Assembly: GCA_036787835.1 (NCBI GenBank)
Contig: DAIQON010000002.1
Span: forward strand, 98,062-162,061
Direction of reading: 5' to 3'
Source of the DNA: DAIQON01 sp036787835
GTDB lineage: Bacteria; Patescibacteriota; Saccharimonadia; Saccharimonadales; UBA4665
DNA length: 64,000 nt
Part shown: piece by piece, positions 1 through 9,485 of the stretch
Layout of the letters: every line of letters starts with the position of its first letter
Numbering within the stretch: position 1 is the first letter of the stretch
Position numbers and translations under genes: made by a program
Notes under the pieces: model-generated
Database searches by the model: none
What the model saw: the letters and a program-made list of their open reading frames with translations, nothing else
What the model was told of the DNA's origin: nothing

Positions 1-340
1 GTACTTTAGGCCCGTAGACTAGAGCCAAGCTCTGTCCCTTCTTCACTTCGATCGCACCATCGAAATCTCCGAGTCTGATTTTAGGACCCTGGAGATCTTG
101 GATAATAGCTACCGGCTTACCCAGCACTTTTGATGCTTTCCTGATCCAGCCAATCTGTTTAACTCGTTCTTCATGAGAGCCATGAGAAAAATTAAGTCTA
201 AGACCATTAGCCCCGGCGGATATTAAGCTGAGGATAGCTTCGTAGCTATCGGTACTTGGCCCTATGGTAGCTATAATTTTGGTTCGTTTATAGGTGTCAA
301 GCGACACTTTGGAAATATCTTCAGATTCTTTTTGGCTCAT
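1..340 (-). CDS. pyk: Pyruvate kinase, N-terminal part (runs off the window)
   Basis: Translation leftward from the ATG at 338-340 gives the start of pyruvate kinase, which converts phosphoenolpyruvate and ADP to pyruvate and ATP in glycolysis. Visible are the RTKIIATIGPS opening of the barrel, the NGLRLNFSHGSHEE phosphate/ADP segment and the IQDLQGPKIRLG segment. About 113 residues are present; the rest lies beyond base 1. A short N-terminal extension (MSQKESEDISKVSLDTYK) precedes the barrel. A weak GTGGGA lies just before the start. Family assignment is secure from these motifs. Confidence 0.93.
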   Translation of the reverse strand, partial: MSQKESEDISKVSLDTYKRTKIIATIGPSTDSYEAILSLISAGANGLRLNFSHGSHEERVKQIGWIRKASKVLGKPVAIIQDLQGPKIRLGDFDGAIEVKKGQSLALVYGPKV

Positions 341-477
341 TTTCCCACCATTTTTAGCATTAACGTTTAGTCTAATTCTACTGGATAGCTAGAGTAATAT
401 AAAGCTCTTACTAATATTTAACTTCTCAGTGAATAAAATTATATAAACTTGCATCGCTTGACACTAGACTAACCTCC

Positions 478-501
478 TTATTTCATTTGGTAATGAAATA
501 A
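478..501. repeat. AT-rich inverted repeat in the 341-635 intergenic stretch
   Basis: TTATTTCAT and ATGAAATAA form a perfect 9-bp inverted repeat around a 6-base loop, followed by a T-rich run. It lies in the AT-rich stretch between the pyruvate kinase start and the end of the next minus-strand gene. It could be a weak terminator or an operator. Nothing else is evident in this stretch. Confidence 0.4.
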
Positions 502-635
502 TAAGTTTTTGGCATACTGAAATGCATTCATAAGCATTTCTAATTTATTAAACAATTGTTAATACGAAATATATACAAGAGGTAAATCGTTGTTTAAAGT
601 GCTACTTTATTTTTCTTAATATCTTTTTAATATTA

Positions 636-1745
636 TTAAGAACCTGTGTATCCTCCCATAAACTGCAGAGCGGTAAATGTCCATAGAACCGTAGACACAC
701 ATAGAATTAATGTGAGAATAGCTGGGTTCTTTTTAAATTTATCATAAATCATAAACTGTAGGGGAAATGCCATTAGAACATATCTATTAAAGCCGCCAAA
801 CTGGTGACCAATGAGCGGTATTGCTAAAAACATAAGACAATATATTGAAAAACTTTTTCTGCGTTTCCACCAATATATTGAAGACACGACCAATAAGAAC
901 ATAAATACTATATTGAAAAAGTTAATCTGTGAACTTAACTCTGTATAAGCATGACTGAACCATCCGTGACTTTTTTGGGTTAGAATAAAACCAAGAGGTG
1001 AATTAAATTTATTGTATAGATATGTTGCGTAGCCGATTATGCCTAACGAGCCTACTACAAGCGAGATTACTATACGTGAAAGCTTAACTTTTTCTTCACA
1101 TAAAATCATTGCCGCCAGAATAACGACAAATACACCATTTAAATGAGTAGCGGTACATAAGAGCCCGAATAAACTAGTTAGTAAGTATTTTCTATTTAAG
1201 GCGTAGTAAATTGTCGCGAGTGCAAAAAGTGCAAATAAACTTTCGGTATAGGCAGCTATTAGAAAAATTGCAGACGGAAATAGTAGAAAAAATAGTAGAG
1301 GTACTATCGTTGTCTTATTTGTTTTAATTGTAAAGATTTGCTTCAAAATCTTTACATAGAAATATACTGCCCCGACCAAGGCTACCCAAGAAACGAGGAG
1401 TGCACTAAGGAGTGGGTTGCCAACAAAAATATATACTACATGTACCAGGAATGGGTACAGTGGGAAAAAACTAGACATCTCGACCGTTTTATAGCCATGA
1501 GTTGCTATTGATATGTAGTCAGCTCCATCCCAGTTTGCAAGAAAAGATAACCTTGAGTTACCTATCGTTATATGGCCGATAGGGTTCGTGCTAAAGGGTA
1601 CGACTTTGTTGTTATACCATCCAATAAATGTCCCTGAGATTATTAAGGCCAGCGAAACTACTAAAGCAAAGATCGAGTCGTGCTTATTTAGGATTCTTTC
1701 AAACTTGCTTATTGCTATCTGTATTTTGTTTGGATCTTGTGACAT
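636..1745 (-). CDS. GT-C membrane mannosyltransferase, PIG-V-like
   Basis: A 369-residue polytopic membrane protein. After one N-terminal membrane segment comes an extracytoplasmic loop with WDGADYISIATHGY and then FFPLYPFLVH. This pattern is typical of PIG-V/GPI-mannosyltransferase-2-like GT-C enzymes, which use polyprenyl-phosphate-linked sugars at the outer membrane face; the acidic residue in WDGAD is the likely catalytic position. Further hydrophobic segments fill the rest. It lies near a flippase-like protein, a GT2 polyprenol-phosphate sugar synthase and an SQD1-like enzyme, so a surface glycan role is inferred. The sugar cannot be told from the sequence. Confidence 0.75.
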   Translation of the reverse strand: MSQDPNKIQIAISKFERILNKHDSIFALVVSLALIISGTFIGWYNNKVVPFSTNPIGHITIGNSRLSFLANWDGADYISIATHGYKTVEMSSFFPLYPFLVHVVYIFVGNPLLSALLVSWVALVGAVYFYVKILKQIFTIKTNKTTIVPLLFFLLFPSAIFLIAAYTESLFALFALATIYYALNRKYLLTSLFGLLCTATHLNGVFVVILAAMILCEEKVKLSRIVISLVVGSLGIIGYATYLYNKFNSPLGFILTQKSHGWFSHAYTELSSQINFFNIVFMFLLVVSSIYWWKRRKSFSIYCLMFLAIPLIGHQFGGFNRYVLMAFPLQFMIYDKFKKNPAILTLILCVSTVLWTFTALQFMGGYTGS

Positions 1746-1875
1746 TACTAATAGTTTAACAATTTTCTTTTACAAAAATAACTCTAATTTTAGATTTTAT
1801 ATCTGTTTAATAATTATTAAACTTTGTGCATTTAAGTTTTTATTAAATATCTGAGTACTATACAATTTATTTACT

Positions 1876-2136
1876 ATGAGTAATTTTGATGAAGATTTCA
1901 CGGAGTTGTATGCCTACTTTAGTAAGGAAATTAGCTCAATAAATTCAAAGCTCGATAACTTTGTAACTAAGCAAGAATTCAATAAACTTTTTAACACTTT
2001 AGACGGTGTGTTAAAACATCACGAAACCTATTACCAAGAAATATTGGGGTTGGTCCATTCTCAAGAAGTTCACGAGTGTTGGATAGGCCAACTTGCTTCA
2101 AACACTAAAACTAAACTATCGCCTAAGATTATTTGA
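1876..2136 (+). CDS. Small coiled-coil hypothetical protein
   Basis: An 86-residue soluble protein with an amphipathic helical N-terminal half (residues about 5-50, KEISSINSKLDNFVTKQEFNKLF), then LDGVLKHHETYYQE and a short C-terminal helix. Function unknown. A TACAAT box ends 9 bases before the ATG, consistent with a leaderless message. The 3' end overlaps the end of the convergent flippase-like gene by 8 bases. Confidence 0.6.
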   Translation: MSNFDEDFTELYAYFSKEISSINSKLDNFVTKQEFNKLFNTLDGVLKHHETYYQEILGLVHSQEVHECWIGQLASNTKTKLSPKII

Positions 2137-3076
2137 TTCCAGACTCCGCTCCAGCCTGTTTAATATTATCGACACTAAGACGATCTTTAGCCTTAAAGGC
2201 CAGTATCAGCACCCCGAGACATAATAAAAAGATGACGAAGACAGATCTATCTATAACATTGGCGAGTACAATCGTTGAACTAGTTATATGATTTAGTTTT
2301 TCAGTAAGTATAAGGAATGTTTCCCTGACACCTATAGCACCTGGTGTTAATCCAACGAATAATGCCAGATTGGCTGCCCCTGTGTAGGTTACAACCTGGT
2401 TAAAGTTAATATTGTGGTTTAAGTAATGAAGTTCACTGAAGTAAATAACAATCTGGACTACTGACTGTAATAAAGTGGCTAAAAATAGATATAGTAGTGG
2501 CTTCATTCTAAGATTTAGCTTCTCTTCTTTGTATCGTTTTAGATATATTCGTGACCCCAAAGCAATAATTCCAATAATTATTGCAGCTACCGATACGGTC
2601 ATCCACCATGGCTTACTCCCAGCAAACACCAAGACGACGGAAATTAACCCATAGAATACATAGTAGATTACCGTTGCCAAAGTGTAGTCTAGTATCTTAA
2701 GCTTATACTTTTTATATAAATAGTAGCCCCTGAAAGCAGGACCGGCCTGTCCCGGAATAAAGAAATTAATAAACATTGAGTAGGCATTGAGTAAACCATT
2801 CTCGAATAAGCCTATTTTGAGTTTCGTCAGATTAAGTGTCGCTTTAAAGATGAGTATTAGCGCTGCAAACATGACTATATTTAGTAGGAATATTTCAGCT
2901 ATAAGAATCGGAGATACGTGCCTTAAAGTGCTCAATAGATTTTTATGTTTACTAAAGTAGTAGACGGCCGCTGTTAAAGTGGCTAAAATAAGGACTATAT
3001 TAATGGTTTTTTTAGGAAGTTTAATCATGATGCTGTTAATATCTATGCTCTTTCTCGGAAAATACGATACTTTCAA
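2129..3076 (-). CDS. Flippase-like membrane protein, LPG-synthase TM domain family (UPF0104)
   Basis: A 315-residue protein with about eight hydrophobic segments. It carries the signature of the lysylphosphatidylglycerol-synthase transmembrane / AglD2-type family: FFIPGQAGPAFRGYYLYKKY near residue 95 and GLTPGAIGVRETFLI near residue 245. It lacks the cytosolic aminoacyl-transferase domain of MprF. Family members are proposed to move lipid-linked substrates. Its position among membrane glycosyltransferases suggests flipping of a glycolipid intermediate; that is inference. Confidence 0.75.
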   Translation of the reverse strand: MKVSYFPRKSIDINSIMIKLPKKTINIVLILATLTAAVYYFSKHKNLLSTLRHVSPILIAEIFLLNIVMFAALILIFKATLNLTKLKIGLFENGLLNAYSMFINFFIPGQAGPAFRGYYLYKKYKLKILDYTLATVIYYVFYGLISVVLVFAGSKPWWMTVSVAAIIIGIIALGSRIYLKRYKEEKLNLRMKPLLYLFLATLLQSVVQIVIYFSELHYLNHNINFNQVVTYTGAANLALFVGLTPGAIGVRETFLILTEKLNHITSSTIVLANVIDRSVFVIFLLCLGVLILAFKAKDRLSVDNIKQAGAESGIK

Positions 3077-3130
3077 TCATTTTAGTGTATTTTCAGCTAA
3101 ACAAGGATAATTAATTATATAACTATTACT

Positions 3131-4663
3131 ATGAATCGATTTGCTGATAATGTCCTTGCAACAATAAAAAGTAAAAGATTCTTTCAATTCGTTATTGGAT
3201 TCTTTATCTTTGAGTCTGCCTGGATCGCCTTAACTGCAAGCTATCCCCAAGCATTTGATGAGAATTTCCATTTTGGGCTTATTCAAGTCTATTCTCATTA
3301 TTGGCTCCCCTTCTTATCTCATCAGCCGGCTAATGCTAATGCTTACGGTGCGGTTGCCAGAGACCCCTCATACTTATACCACTATTTGTTAAGTTTTCCG
3401 TACCGACTGATAGCCCATTTTGTTCATACGCAGTCTTATCAAATAATTATCTTGCGCTTTTTAAATATTGCCTTATTTACTGCAGGCATAGTTTTATTTA
3501 AAAAAATCTTGAAAAAAGTGAAACTCTCGGAAGGGCTCGCTAACCTAATCCTGTTGCTATTCTGCTTAATCCCAATTGTGCCCCAACTGGCTGGTCAGAT
3601 TAATTATGACAATATGCTATTCCCGCTTGTAGCGGTAGTCTGTTTGCTTACTTTCAAGGTCATTGATCAAGTAAAACGTCTGCGCTTGTCTTATTCGACA
3701 GTGATGCTTCTGTCGATAACCGCACTACTTACTAGTTTAGTAAAGTACGCATTCCTTCCTATCTTTTTAAGTATCGTAGTTTTTTTCACCTACTTTCTCC
3801 TGCGTCATTACCGGGCAAAGATTCCGGAACTAGTTAGAAGCTTTATAAAGGACTTTAAGCATAGATCTATATATATTAAAGTTGGCTTGATTGCTGCACT
3901 AATTATATGTCTTGGCATGTTTATGCAACGAGATGTAGTTAACTTGGTTGAGTATCATGCCATTGAGCCAAACTGTGCAAAGGTGCTAAGTGTTTCTCAA
4001 TGTAGTTTTTATCCTCCTTGGGCAGCAGACTATAGCCGTCATCAACAGGTACTTGCGAACCAGGTTCCGGCAGCCTCAAAGAGCTTGCTGTTCTTCGCAA
4101 GTCAATGGGTTTACTGGATGTGGTATCGTCTATTCTTTGCCGTCAATGGTCCAAATAACAGTTATCAGAATTTCCCACCCTTACCGCTTCCTAGTGCGAT
4201 CGCTCTCTTTATAGCGATCGCTGGAATTTTTGCTGTTATTCGCTTTCACCGGGAACTGTTCAGGGCTAATCCTTATGCGGTTTTCATGTTGATGGCATCC
4301 CTACTCTATCTTATAGCTCTAGCGATTCAAGGCTATGCAACTTACCAATTTACGGCAATTCTAGAAAACATGAATGGTAGATATCTACTTCCTGTCTTAC
4401 TTCTAGTTATAGCTCTAGTAGGGAAGGCTTTTAGTATTGCACTCAAGAATTCGTCTACCGCAAAAGTGGCCTTGGCTTGTATAGCCATAATCTTCTTTAT
4501 AGAAGGTGGTGGCATCATAACATTCATTAATCGAAGTAATGAGAGTTGGGATTGGCAAAACACAAAGGTTATTAAGGTAAATAATGCCGCTCGTCATGTA
4601 ACCTCTAAGGTTATAGTTAACGGTCGAAATTCGTATAATACACCGTATTGGTTCTTTAACTAA
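3131..4663 (+). CDS. GT39/DUF2142-like polytopic membrane glycosyltransferase
   Basis: A 510-residue membrane protein with an N-terminal membrane segment, then a loop containing FDENFHFGLIQVYSH. This acidic motif after the first segment resembles the catalytic DE of GT-C enzymes such as ArnT/PMT and DUF2142 proteins. About ten further hydrophobic segments follow, with a second loop at residues about 280-330. It probably transfers a sugar from a polyprenyl phosphate donor outside the membrane. A TATAAC box lies 7 bases before the ATG, so the message is probably leaderless. The 3' end overlaps the convergent GT2 gene by 4 bases. Confidence 0.65.
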   Translation: MNRFADNVLATIKSKRFFQFVIGFFIFESAWIALTASYPQAFDENFHFGLIQVYSHYWLPFLSHQPANANAYGAVARDPSYLYHYLLSFPYRLIAHFVHTQSYQIIILRFLNIALFTAGIVLFKKILKKVKLSEGLANLILLLFCLIPIVPQLAGQINYDNMLFPLVAVVCLLTFKVIDQVKRLRLSYSTVMLLSITALLTSLVKYAFLPIFLSIVVFFTYFLLRHYRAKIPELVRSFIKDFKHRSIYIKVGLIAALIICLGMFMQRDVVNLVEYHAIEPNCAKVLSVSQCSFYPPWAADYSRHQQVLANQVPAASKSLLFFASQWVYWMWYRLFFAVNGPNNSYQNFPPLPLPSAIALFIAIAGIFAVIRFHRELFRANPYAVFMLMASLLYLIALAIQGYATYQFTAILENMNGRYLLPVLLLVIALVGKAFSIALKNSSTAKVALACIAIIFFIEGGGIITFINRSNESWDWQNTKVIKVNNAARHVTSKVIVNGRNSYNTPYWFFN

Positions 4664-5616
4664 TCTTTGTGATACTTACTACGGTGAACTTCTTCTAGTA
4701 TGTCGTCGAGTATTGCTCGGTTTATTCGTATTAAGTTAGCTATGATGCCAAGAGTTAACGACATAAAGGCACCAGTTATTAACACCGTGCCAAGGATTAA
4801 TGACTGCAGGTGATGTGCACCATAAGCCGATGGGCTATTGTTCAGCACTAAGTAGGCATAGTGAATAAATGGAATCAAACCACTAATAAGCAAGGCTATG
4901 CCCAGAACGATAAAGAACACATAAGCTTTATACATCATGAAGGCATTGAATAGTGCTACTCCAGACTTTCGAACATGTTCCCAGGATGATTTAAATAGTC
5001 TTGATTCTCTAGTTTTGGGGTTGGTGTCGATCTTTATTGTGCCAATAGATAATCTCTTTTGACTAGCCTGAACTGTGGTCTCCATAGCAAAGTTAAAACG
5101 TCCAATTAGGTTAAATTTAATCGCTGCTTCTTTTGAATAGGCTCTAAATCCACTAGTAGCATCGGGGATATTCGTGCCGGCTACAAAATTAAGGACTGCT
5201 GTGCCAAACTTCTGGAGGAATTTTTTTGTAGGAGAAAAATGTGTGATCTTATGGGTCTGACGATCGGCAATGACAATATCATACTCACCTTCAACTATAG
5301 GTCTCACCAAATCCGGGATTCTCTCTTGAGGATATTGATTGTCACCATCTGTTAGAACTAATACGTCAGCACCCATATCAAGAGCGCCCCTGATTGCATC
5401 TCTAAGAGATAATGCTAAGCCTCGGTTCTTGGGGTGAATGATAAAGTGCTTTACGCCTAGGCTTTTGGCGACTTCTACAGTTTTATCTGTTGAACCGTCG
5501 TCTATGACAAGTATCTCGATTTCATCGATACCTTTTATCTTTTTAGGTACCGTAGAAAGTGTCAGTGGAAGTGTTGTCTCTTCATTGAGACAAGGAATCA
5601 TTATTACAAGTTTCAT
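4660..5616 (-). CDS. GT2 polyprenol-phosphate sugar synthase (DPM1/GtrB-like)
   Basis: A 318-residue GT2 glycosyltransferase. MIPCLNEETTLP and ILVIDDGSTDKT form the nucleotide-sugar fold, and LVLTDGDNQYP supplies the metal-binding acidic residues. Two C-terminal membrane helices (about 232-255 and 278-302) match GtrB-type polyprenol-phosphate sugar synthases. The product would be a polyprenyl-phosphate sugar donor for the two GT-C enzymes nearby. It lies 28 bases after the SQD1-like gene on the same strand and is probably cotranscribed. Confidence 0.85.
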   Translation of the reverse strand: MKLVIMIPCLNEETTLPLTLSTVPKKIKGIDEIEILVIDDGSTDKTVEVAKSLGVKHFIIHPKNRGLALSLRDAIRGALDMGADVLVLTDGDNQYPQERIPDLVRPIVEGEYDIVIADRQTHKITHFSPTKKFLQKFGTAVLNFVAGTNIPDATSGFRAYSKEAAIKFNLIGRFNFAMETTVQASQKRLSIGTIKIDTNPKTRESRLFKSSWEHVRKSGVALFNAFMMYKAYVFFIVLGIALLISGLIPFIHYAYLVLNNSPSAYGAHHLQSLILGTVLITGAFMSLTLGIIANLIRINRAILDDILEEVHRSKYHKD

Positions 5617-5644
5617 ATATAAAAAATACTCCGGCTGCTATTGC

Positions 5645-6808
5645 TTAATTTCGCCATTTTGAGGATGGAATTATTGTCGCTTTATCTACACGATTGGCGT
5701 ACTTTTCTGTAATATCTCTAACCTCTTCCATTAGTCCTTCAGACAAAGTTGTGGGCATTAGTCCTAGACTTAAAAACTGCTTATTTTCTACGACTAGATC
5801 ATTCTCTACAGCTTCAACTCGTGGATTATCTAAATAATCTATTTTTGTCTTGGTCATTTTGGAGATTAGTTTAGCTAGATCTATTAATCTGCGCGACTCT
5901 GTGACCTGATTGAATATAGCCGGCCTGTCACCTTTTTTCGGCGGATTATTAATAGCTATCTCTATACATCTAGCGGTGTCTTGAATATGAATAAAGGCTC
6001 TTGTTTGACCGCCAGTTCCATAAACTGTCAGAGGATGACCAACTGCTGATTGCATTAGAAAGCGATTTAAGACAGTGCCGTAGTCTCCATCATAGTCAAA
6101 ACGATTAATTAAGCCGTCATGCCTCTTTGTTTGATCGGTCTGTGTCCCCCAAACAATTCCTTGGTGAAGATCGGTAATGCGTAGTTCATTGTTTTTGGCA
6201 TAAAAACCAAAGATTAACTGATCAAGTGTTTTGGTCATGTGGTAGACCGATCCAGGATTAGCGGGATGTAAAATTTCTTTCTTAAGTGGTCCTTCTTTAG
6301 TGTCGATTGAGACGGTCACATAGCCTTCTGGAATTGGTGAACTACCAGCCCAGCCGTAACCATAAACACCCATTGTTCCTAGATGAACAACATGAACATC
6401 TAGTTTACTTTCAACGATTGCGTTTAGTAGGTTATGCGTGGCGTTAACATTGTTATTAACGGTGTAGTTCTTTGTTCTAGCCGATTTCATTGAATATGGT
6501 GCTGAGCGCTGCTCAGCGAAGTGGACAACAGCGCTTGGCTTAAATTTCTTAATAGCTTCTAGGAGGCTAAAAAAATCTTCAGCAATATCTATCTGTTCAA
6601 AGGTAATCGTCTTACCTGAGACTTTCTTCCAGATTTTTAGCCTATTTGGCATTGATTCAATTGGGGTAAGTGAAGAAGTAGATAGATCTACGTCTATTTT
6701 TCTTCGGCTGAGATTATCTATTATGTGAACGTCATGTCCGACATTAGAAAGATGCAAAGCCGTAGGCCACCCACAAAAGCCATCACCGCCGAATACAATT
6801 ATTTTCAT
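5645..6808 (-). CDS. sqdB: UDP-sulfoquinovose synthase-like enzyme (SQD1/Agl3 family)
   Basis: A 387-residue extended SDR enzyme. The N-terminal GGDGFCGWPTALHL matches the distinctive GGDGYCGW of SQD1 rather than the usual GxxGxxG. Other SQD1 hallmarks are VVHFAEQRSAPYSM, the LGTMGVYGYG loop with the catalytic threonine, YHMTK with the catalytic Tyr and Lys, and GHPLTVYGTGGQTRAFIHIQDT. The family makes UDP-sulfoquinovose from UDP-glucose and sulfite, for sulfolipid in phototrophs and for N-glycans in Sulfolobus. Next to DPM-like and GT-C glycosyltransferases a sulfosugar glycan is plausible. Confidence 0.8.
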   Translation of the reverse strand: MKIIVFGGDGFCGWPTALHLSNVGHDVHIIDNLSRRKIDVDLSTSSLTPIESMPNRLKIWKKVSGKTITFEQIDIAEDFFSLLEAIKKFKPSAVVHFAEQRSAPYSMKSARTKNYTVNNNVNATHNLLNAIVESKLDVHVVHLGTMGVYGYGWAGSSPIPEGYVTVSIDTKEGPLKKEILHPANPGSVYHMTKTLDQLIFGFYAKNNELRITDLHQGIVWGTQTDQTKRHDGLINRFDYDGDYGTVLNRFLMQSAVGHPLTVYGTGGQTRAFIHIQDTARCIEIAINNPPKKGDRPAIFNQVTESRRLIDLAKLISKMTKTKIDYLDNPRVEAVENDLVVENKQFLSLGLMPTTLSEGLMEEVRDITEKYANRVDKATIIPSSKWRN

Positions 6809-6871
6809 CGTTTATTAGATATGATTATATCAAAGATACTTAAGAACTGCTGATAATATCTTTTATAGTAT

Positions 6872-7741
6872 TTACTTAATGAAGTCTAACCAGTTATCTA
6901 TAGCTGAATTTATTTCACTACTTACGTCAATCAAGCTATGGCCTGCGTCCTTTAACATGAATGTGCTTATATTGCCTTTGGTGTTTTGTTTTTTGAACCA
7001 AGCTTCGATTTCATTTGCTGGTCGATCGCCATACTCATCGTTCTCTGAAAATACTATTAAAAGTGGAGTTTTTACGGACAACAGTAGCTCAGGATTTACA
7101 TCTGGCTGAGCATAAGGGAATATTTCCTCGACACTGTCTGCCGTATATAGGCCCAGAAATCGTTGTGCGTCTAAAAGGTCAGGCCAAACGTTTGGTAATA
7201 GCTCATGCTCCTGTCCGTTATCTACAAGTTGCTGAGCGTACTTTACTGCCTTTAGTCGCTCTTGTTCGTCATCAAATGCTATGGTACATGAATAGTCGCT
7301 TATTGGGCATAGAAGTACGGCTCCACTAATATGATCCTGGGTTTCACTTAGATAATATACTGACTTTTGACAGCCAGTAGAGTGACCAACAAGATAAATA
7401 TTTTGTACGCCGCTTGATTTAAGCAGATCAACTGCTCCCTGAATATCATCAACGCAGTCAGTAAATACTTCATGGGCCTCGCCAACTTATTCCGACTTAT
7501 AGCTACCGTCTTCTTGAAGTTTATGTACTTTGCCGATTTTATCATGTCCTCGGTTATTAAAATAAAAGGCCATGGCCCGGTCGTTTACCAGGGGAGTTAA
7601 AATATCGTGATGCTAAAATGCTGAACTGGATAAACCGTGAATAAATATATAGCCAGTTTTGGCAATCATAGGCCCAAACCATAATCCGTTCAGTTGATAT
7701 TTGTTAGGAGTATAGATCTCAACTACGGCACACTGATCCAT
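6872..7741 (-). pseudogene. Alpha/beta hydrolase with two in-frame stop codons
   Basis: One reading frame from the ATG at 7739-7741 encodes a full serine hydrolase but is cut by TAG at codon 43 (7613-7615) and TAA at codon 85 (7487-7489). The frame is otherwise intact. It has FIHGLSSSAF as oxyanion region, LVGHSTG as nucleophile elbow, VFSENDEYGDRPA with the acid and KDAGHSLID with the catalytic histidine. Two separate nonsense changes without any frameshift suggest recent inactivation. The 3' remainder (6872-7081) could still be read from an internal ATG but would lack the nucleophile. Confidence 0.85.
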
Positions 7742-7747
7742 ATTTTC

Positions 7748-8530
7748 CTAATTGGCATCTCGCTTTAAGAAAGAGAACCAGGCAATTAACCAAAATACTA
7801 CTAGATATACGATAACTACAAGCGCTGAGCGTAGGGCAGATAATTGATTAGCTCCAGGTTGAAGTATTCCATTATCGATGACAGCCGTCATCGCATTAAA
7901 TGGCAAGTACTGTTGCTGATTTGTAGTTAATAGGAGACTAATAAGTGGCTCTATTGCTACTGGCAATAAGAACAGGGCTGCTATTGCCGCTACTAAGTTG
8001 CGGAAGAAGATTGCGAGTAATAGTCCTATCGTTGAGTATGCCCATGAGTAGAAGAGAACCCTTACAAAGAACTGCTTGTAGAAAAATACCTGACCGGTGG
8101 TAGAAAGATGATGAACATGCATCCCAAGAACTGCTAAGCTTGGTGAAAGAATCTCTACAAATAGCGCAAACAAAATGGCAAAACCGGTGACCGCTAGGAA
8201 TTTTGCAAGCAACGTCTTACTACGACTATTAGAAGCAGTTAAGGTATACATGATTGTGTTATATCTATACTCATGTGCCATCAATAGAACTGCAACTATT
8301 GAACAGAAGAGAATTGGCGGTGAAATACCACCACTTCTAGCAACTTCGCTAAAAATATAATAATGACTGTGATAATTTACAAAGAAATCACCGTGATGCT
8401 TAGCATTAGCCCTAAAGCCAACAATAAAGAAGTCGTAAAAAGCCATATATACTAAAGCCAAGCCTAGTAAGATATAAGTTGAGCGTACGCTAAATAATTT
8501 TCTTAGTTCCGACTTTAAGCTAGCACCCAT
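7748..8530 (-). CDS. ABC-2 type transporter permease
   Basis: A 260-residue protein with about six hydrophobic segments and the ABC-2 permease layout: a short cytosolic start (LKSELRKLFSVRSTYILLG), then a large first loop, then paired helices. The EYRYNTIMYTLTASNSRSKTLLAKF segment before the third helix is typical of NatB-like permeases. The start codon shares its first base with the end of the upstream ATPase gene, so the two are translationally coupled and form one exporter. Substrate unknown. Confidence 0.85.
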   Translation of the reverse strand: MGASLKSELRKLFSVRSTYILLGLALVYMAFYDFFIVGFRANAKHHGDFFVNYHSHYYIFSEVARSGGISPPILFCSIVAVLLMAHEYRYNTIMYTLTASNSRSKTLLAKFLAVTGFAILFALFVEILSPSLAVLGMHVHHLSTTGQVFFYKQFFVRVLFYSWAYSTIGLLLAIFFRNLVAAIAALFLLPVAIEPLISLLLTTNQQQYLPFNAMTAVIDNGILQPGANQLSALRSALVVIVYLVVFWLIAWFSFLKRDAN

Positions 8531-9444
8531 TACTTATTCTCCCCCGCAACGTGAGCCGCAAACTCTTCTTTACCTTCAGTTAGCTCAAGGAAGACCTCTT
8601 CTAATGATGCATTCTTTGGCGCTAATTCAAGTACTGTAATTTTGGATTCAAAGGCTAGCTTACCAATTTGATCAGTTTTGGCTCCAGAAACTTCAAGACC
8701 ACCATCTTTTGTCCTAACGGCAAATGATTTATCTTTAAGTAACGTTTGTAGCTTTGCCTGATTAGACGAACGGACAAAGACGGTCGATTTGGTGCCACCG
8801 CTAACTAAGTCCTTAATCGATGTGCTGGCAATAAGCTTGCCTTTTCCAATGACAATAACGTTATCTGCCATTTGGGCCATTTCATTAAGCAGGTGACTCG
8901 AGACAAAAACAGCATTTCCTTGATCAGCATAATCTTTTAGAAATTCTCGTAGCCAGACTATACCTTCTGGGTCAAGCCCGTTGGCAGGTTCATCAAGAAG
9001 GAGATACTTTGGTCTAGCTAGAAGTGCAGCGGCTATGCCAAGTCTTTGGCTCATGCCTAGACTAAACTTACCTGGACCTTTTTTGGCTACTTCCTTTAGA
9101 CCTACAATATCTAACACTTCATCAACTCGAGAGGCTGACACGCCAGCGGCATTAGCAAGTACCTTAAGATGATTTTGTGCACTTCTAGTGGGATGAAAAG
9201 CCTTTGCCTCCAATAAAACACCTACAACACTAGCAGGGCGACTATAAGTATGCAGTAATTTACCGTCATAGGTAGTCTTACCGCCACCGTTATCTAGCCC
9301 GAGCATTAGGCGCATAGTACTTGACTTACCCGCACCATTTGGGCCTAAAAATCCGGTTACCTTTCCGTTGGCTACTTCAAATGAAATATTATCAACGGCA
9401 GTAGTTTTACGGAAATTTTTAGTGAGATTAGAGGCTTTGATCAT
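8530..9444 (-). CDS. ABC transporter ATP-binding protein
   Basis: A 304-residue ABC ATPase. Walker A is GPNGAGKSS (about residue 35). The signature is degenerate, SLGMSQRLGIA instead of LSGGQ, as is common in this exporter group. Walker B is YLLLDEPANGLDPEG, with a switch histidine in SSHLL. A C-terminal domain of about 90 residues follows, as in NatA-like proteins. It pairs with the overlapping permease gene. The -10-like TAGAAT lies 8 bases before the ATG, so the operon start may be leaderless. Confidence 0.92.
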   Translation of the reverse strand: MIKASNLTKNFRKTTAVDNISFEVANGKVTGFLGPNGAGKSSTMRLMLGLDNGGGKTTYDGKLLHTYSRPASVVGVLLEAKAFHPTRSAQNHLKVLANAAGVSASRVDEVLDIVGLKEVAKKGPGKFSLGMSQRLGIAAALLARPKYLLLDEPANGLDPEGIVWLREFLKDYADQGNAVFVSSHLLNEMAQMADNVIVIGKGKLIASTSIKDLVSGGTKSTVFVRSSNQAKLQTLLKDKSFAVRTKDGGLEVSGAKTDQIGKLAFESKITVLELAPKNASLEEVFLELTEGKEEFAAHVAGENK

Positions 9445-9485
9445 CTAGTATTATTCTAGCATAGGCCCCGTTATAATAGCCGGCC

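Noticed and set aside
1588..1854. Small plus-strand protein
   Set aside because: It overlaps the end of the PIG-V-like gene on the other strand, is low-complexity and has no start signal.
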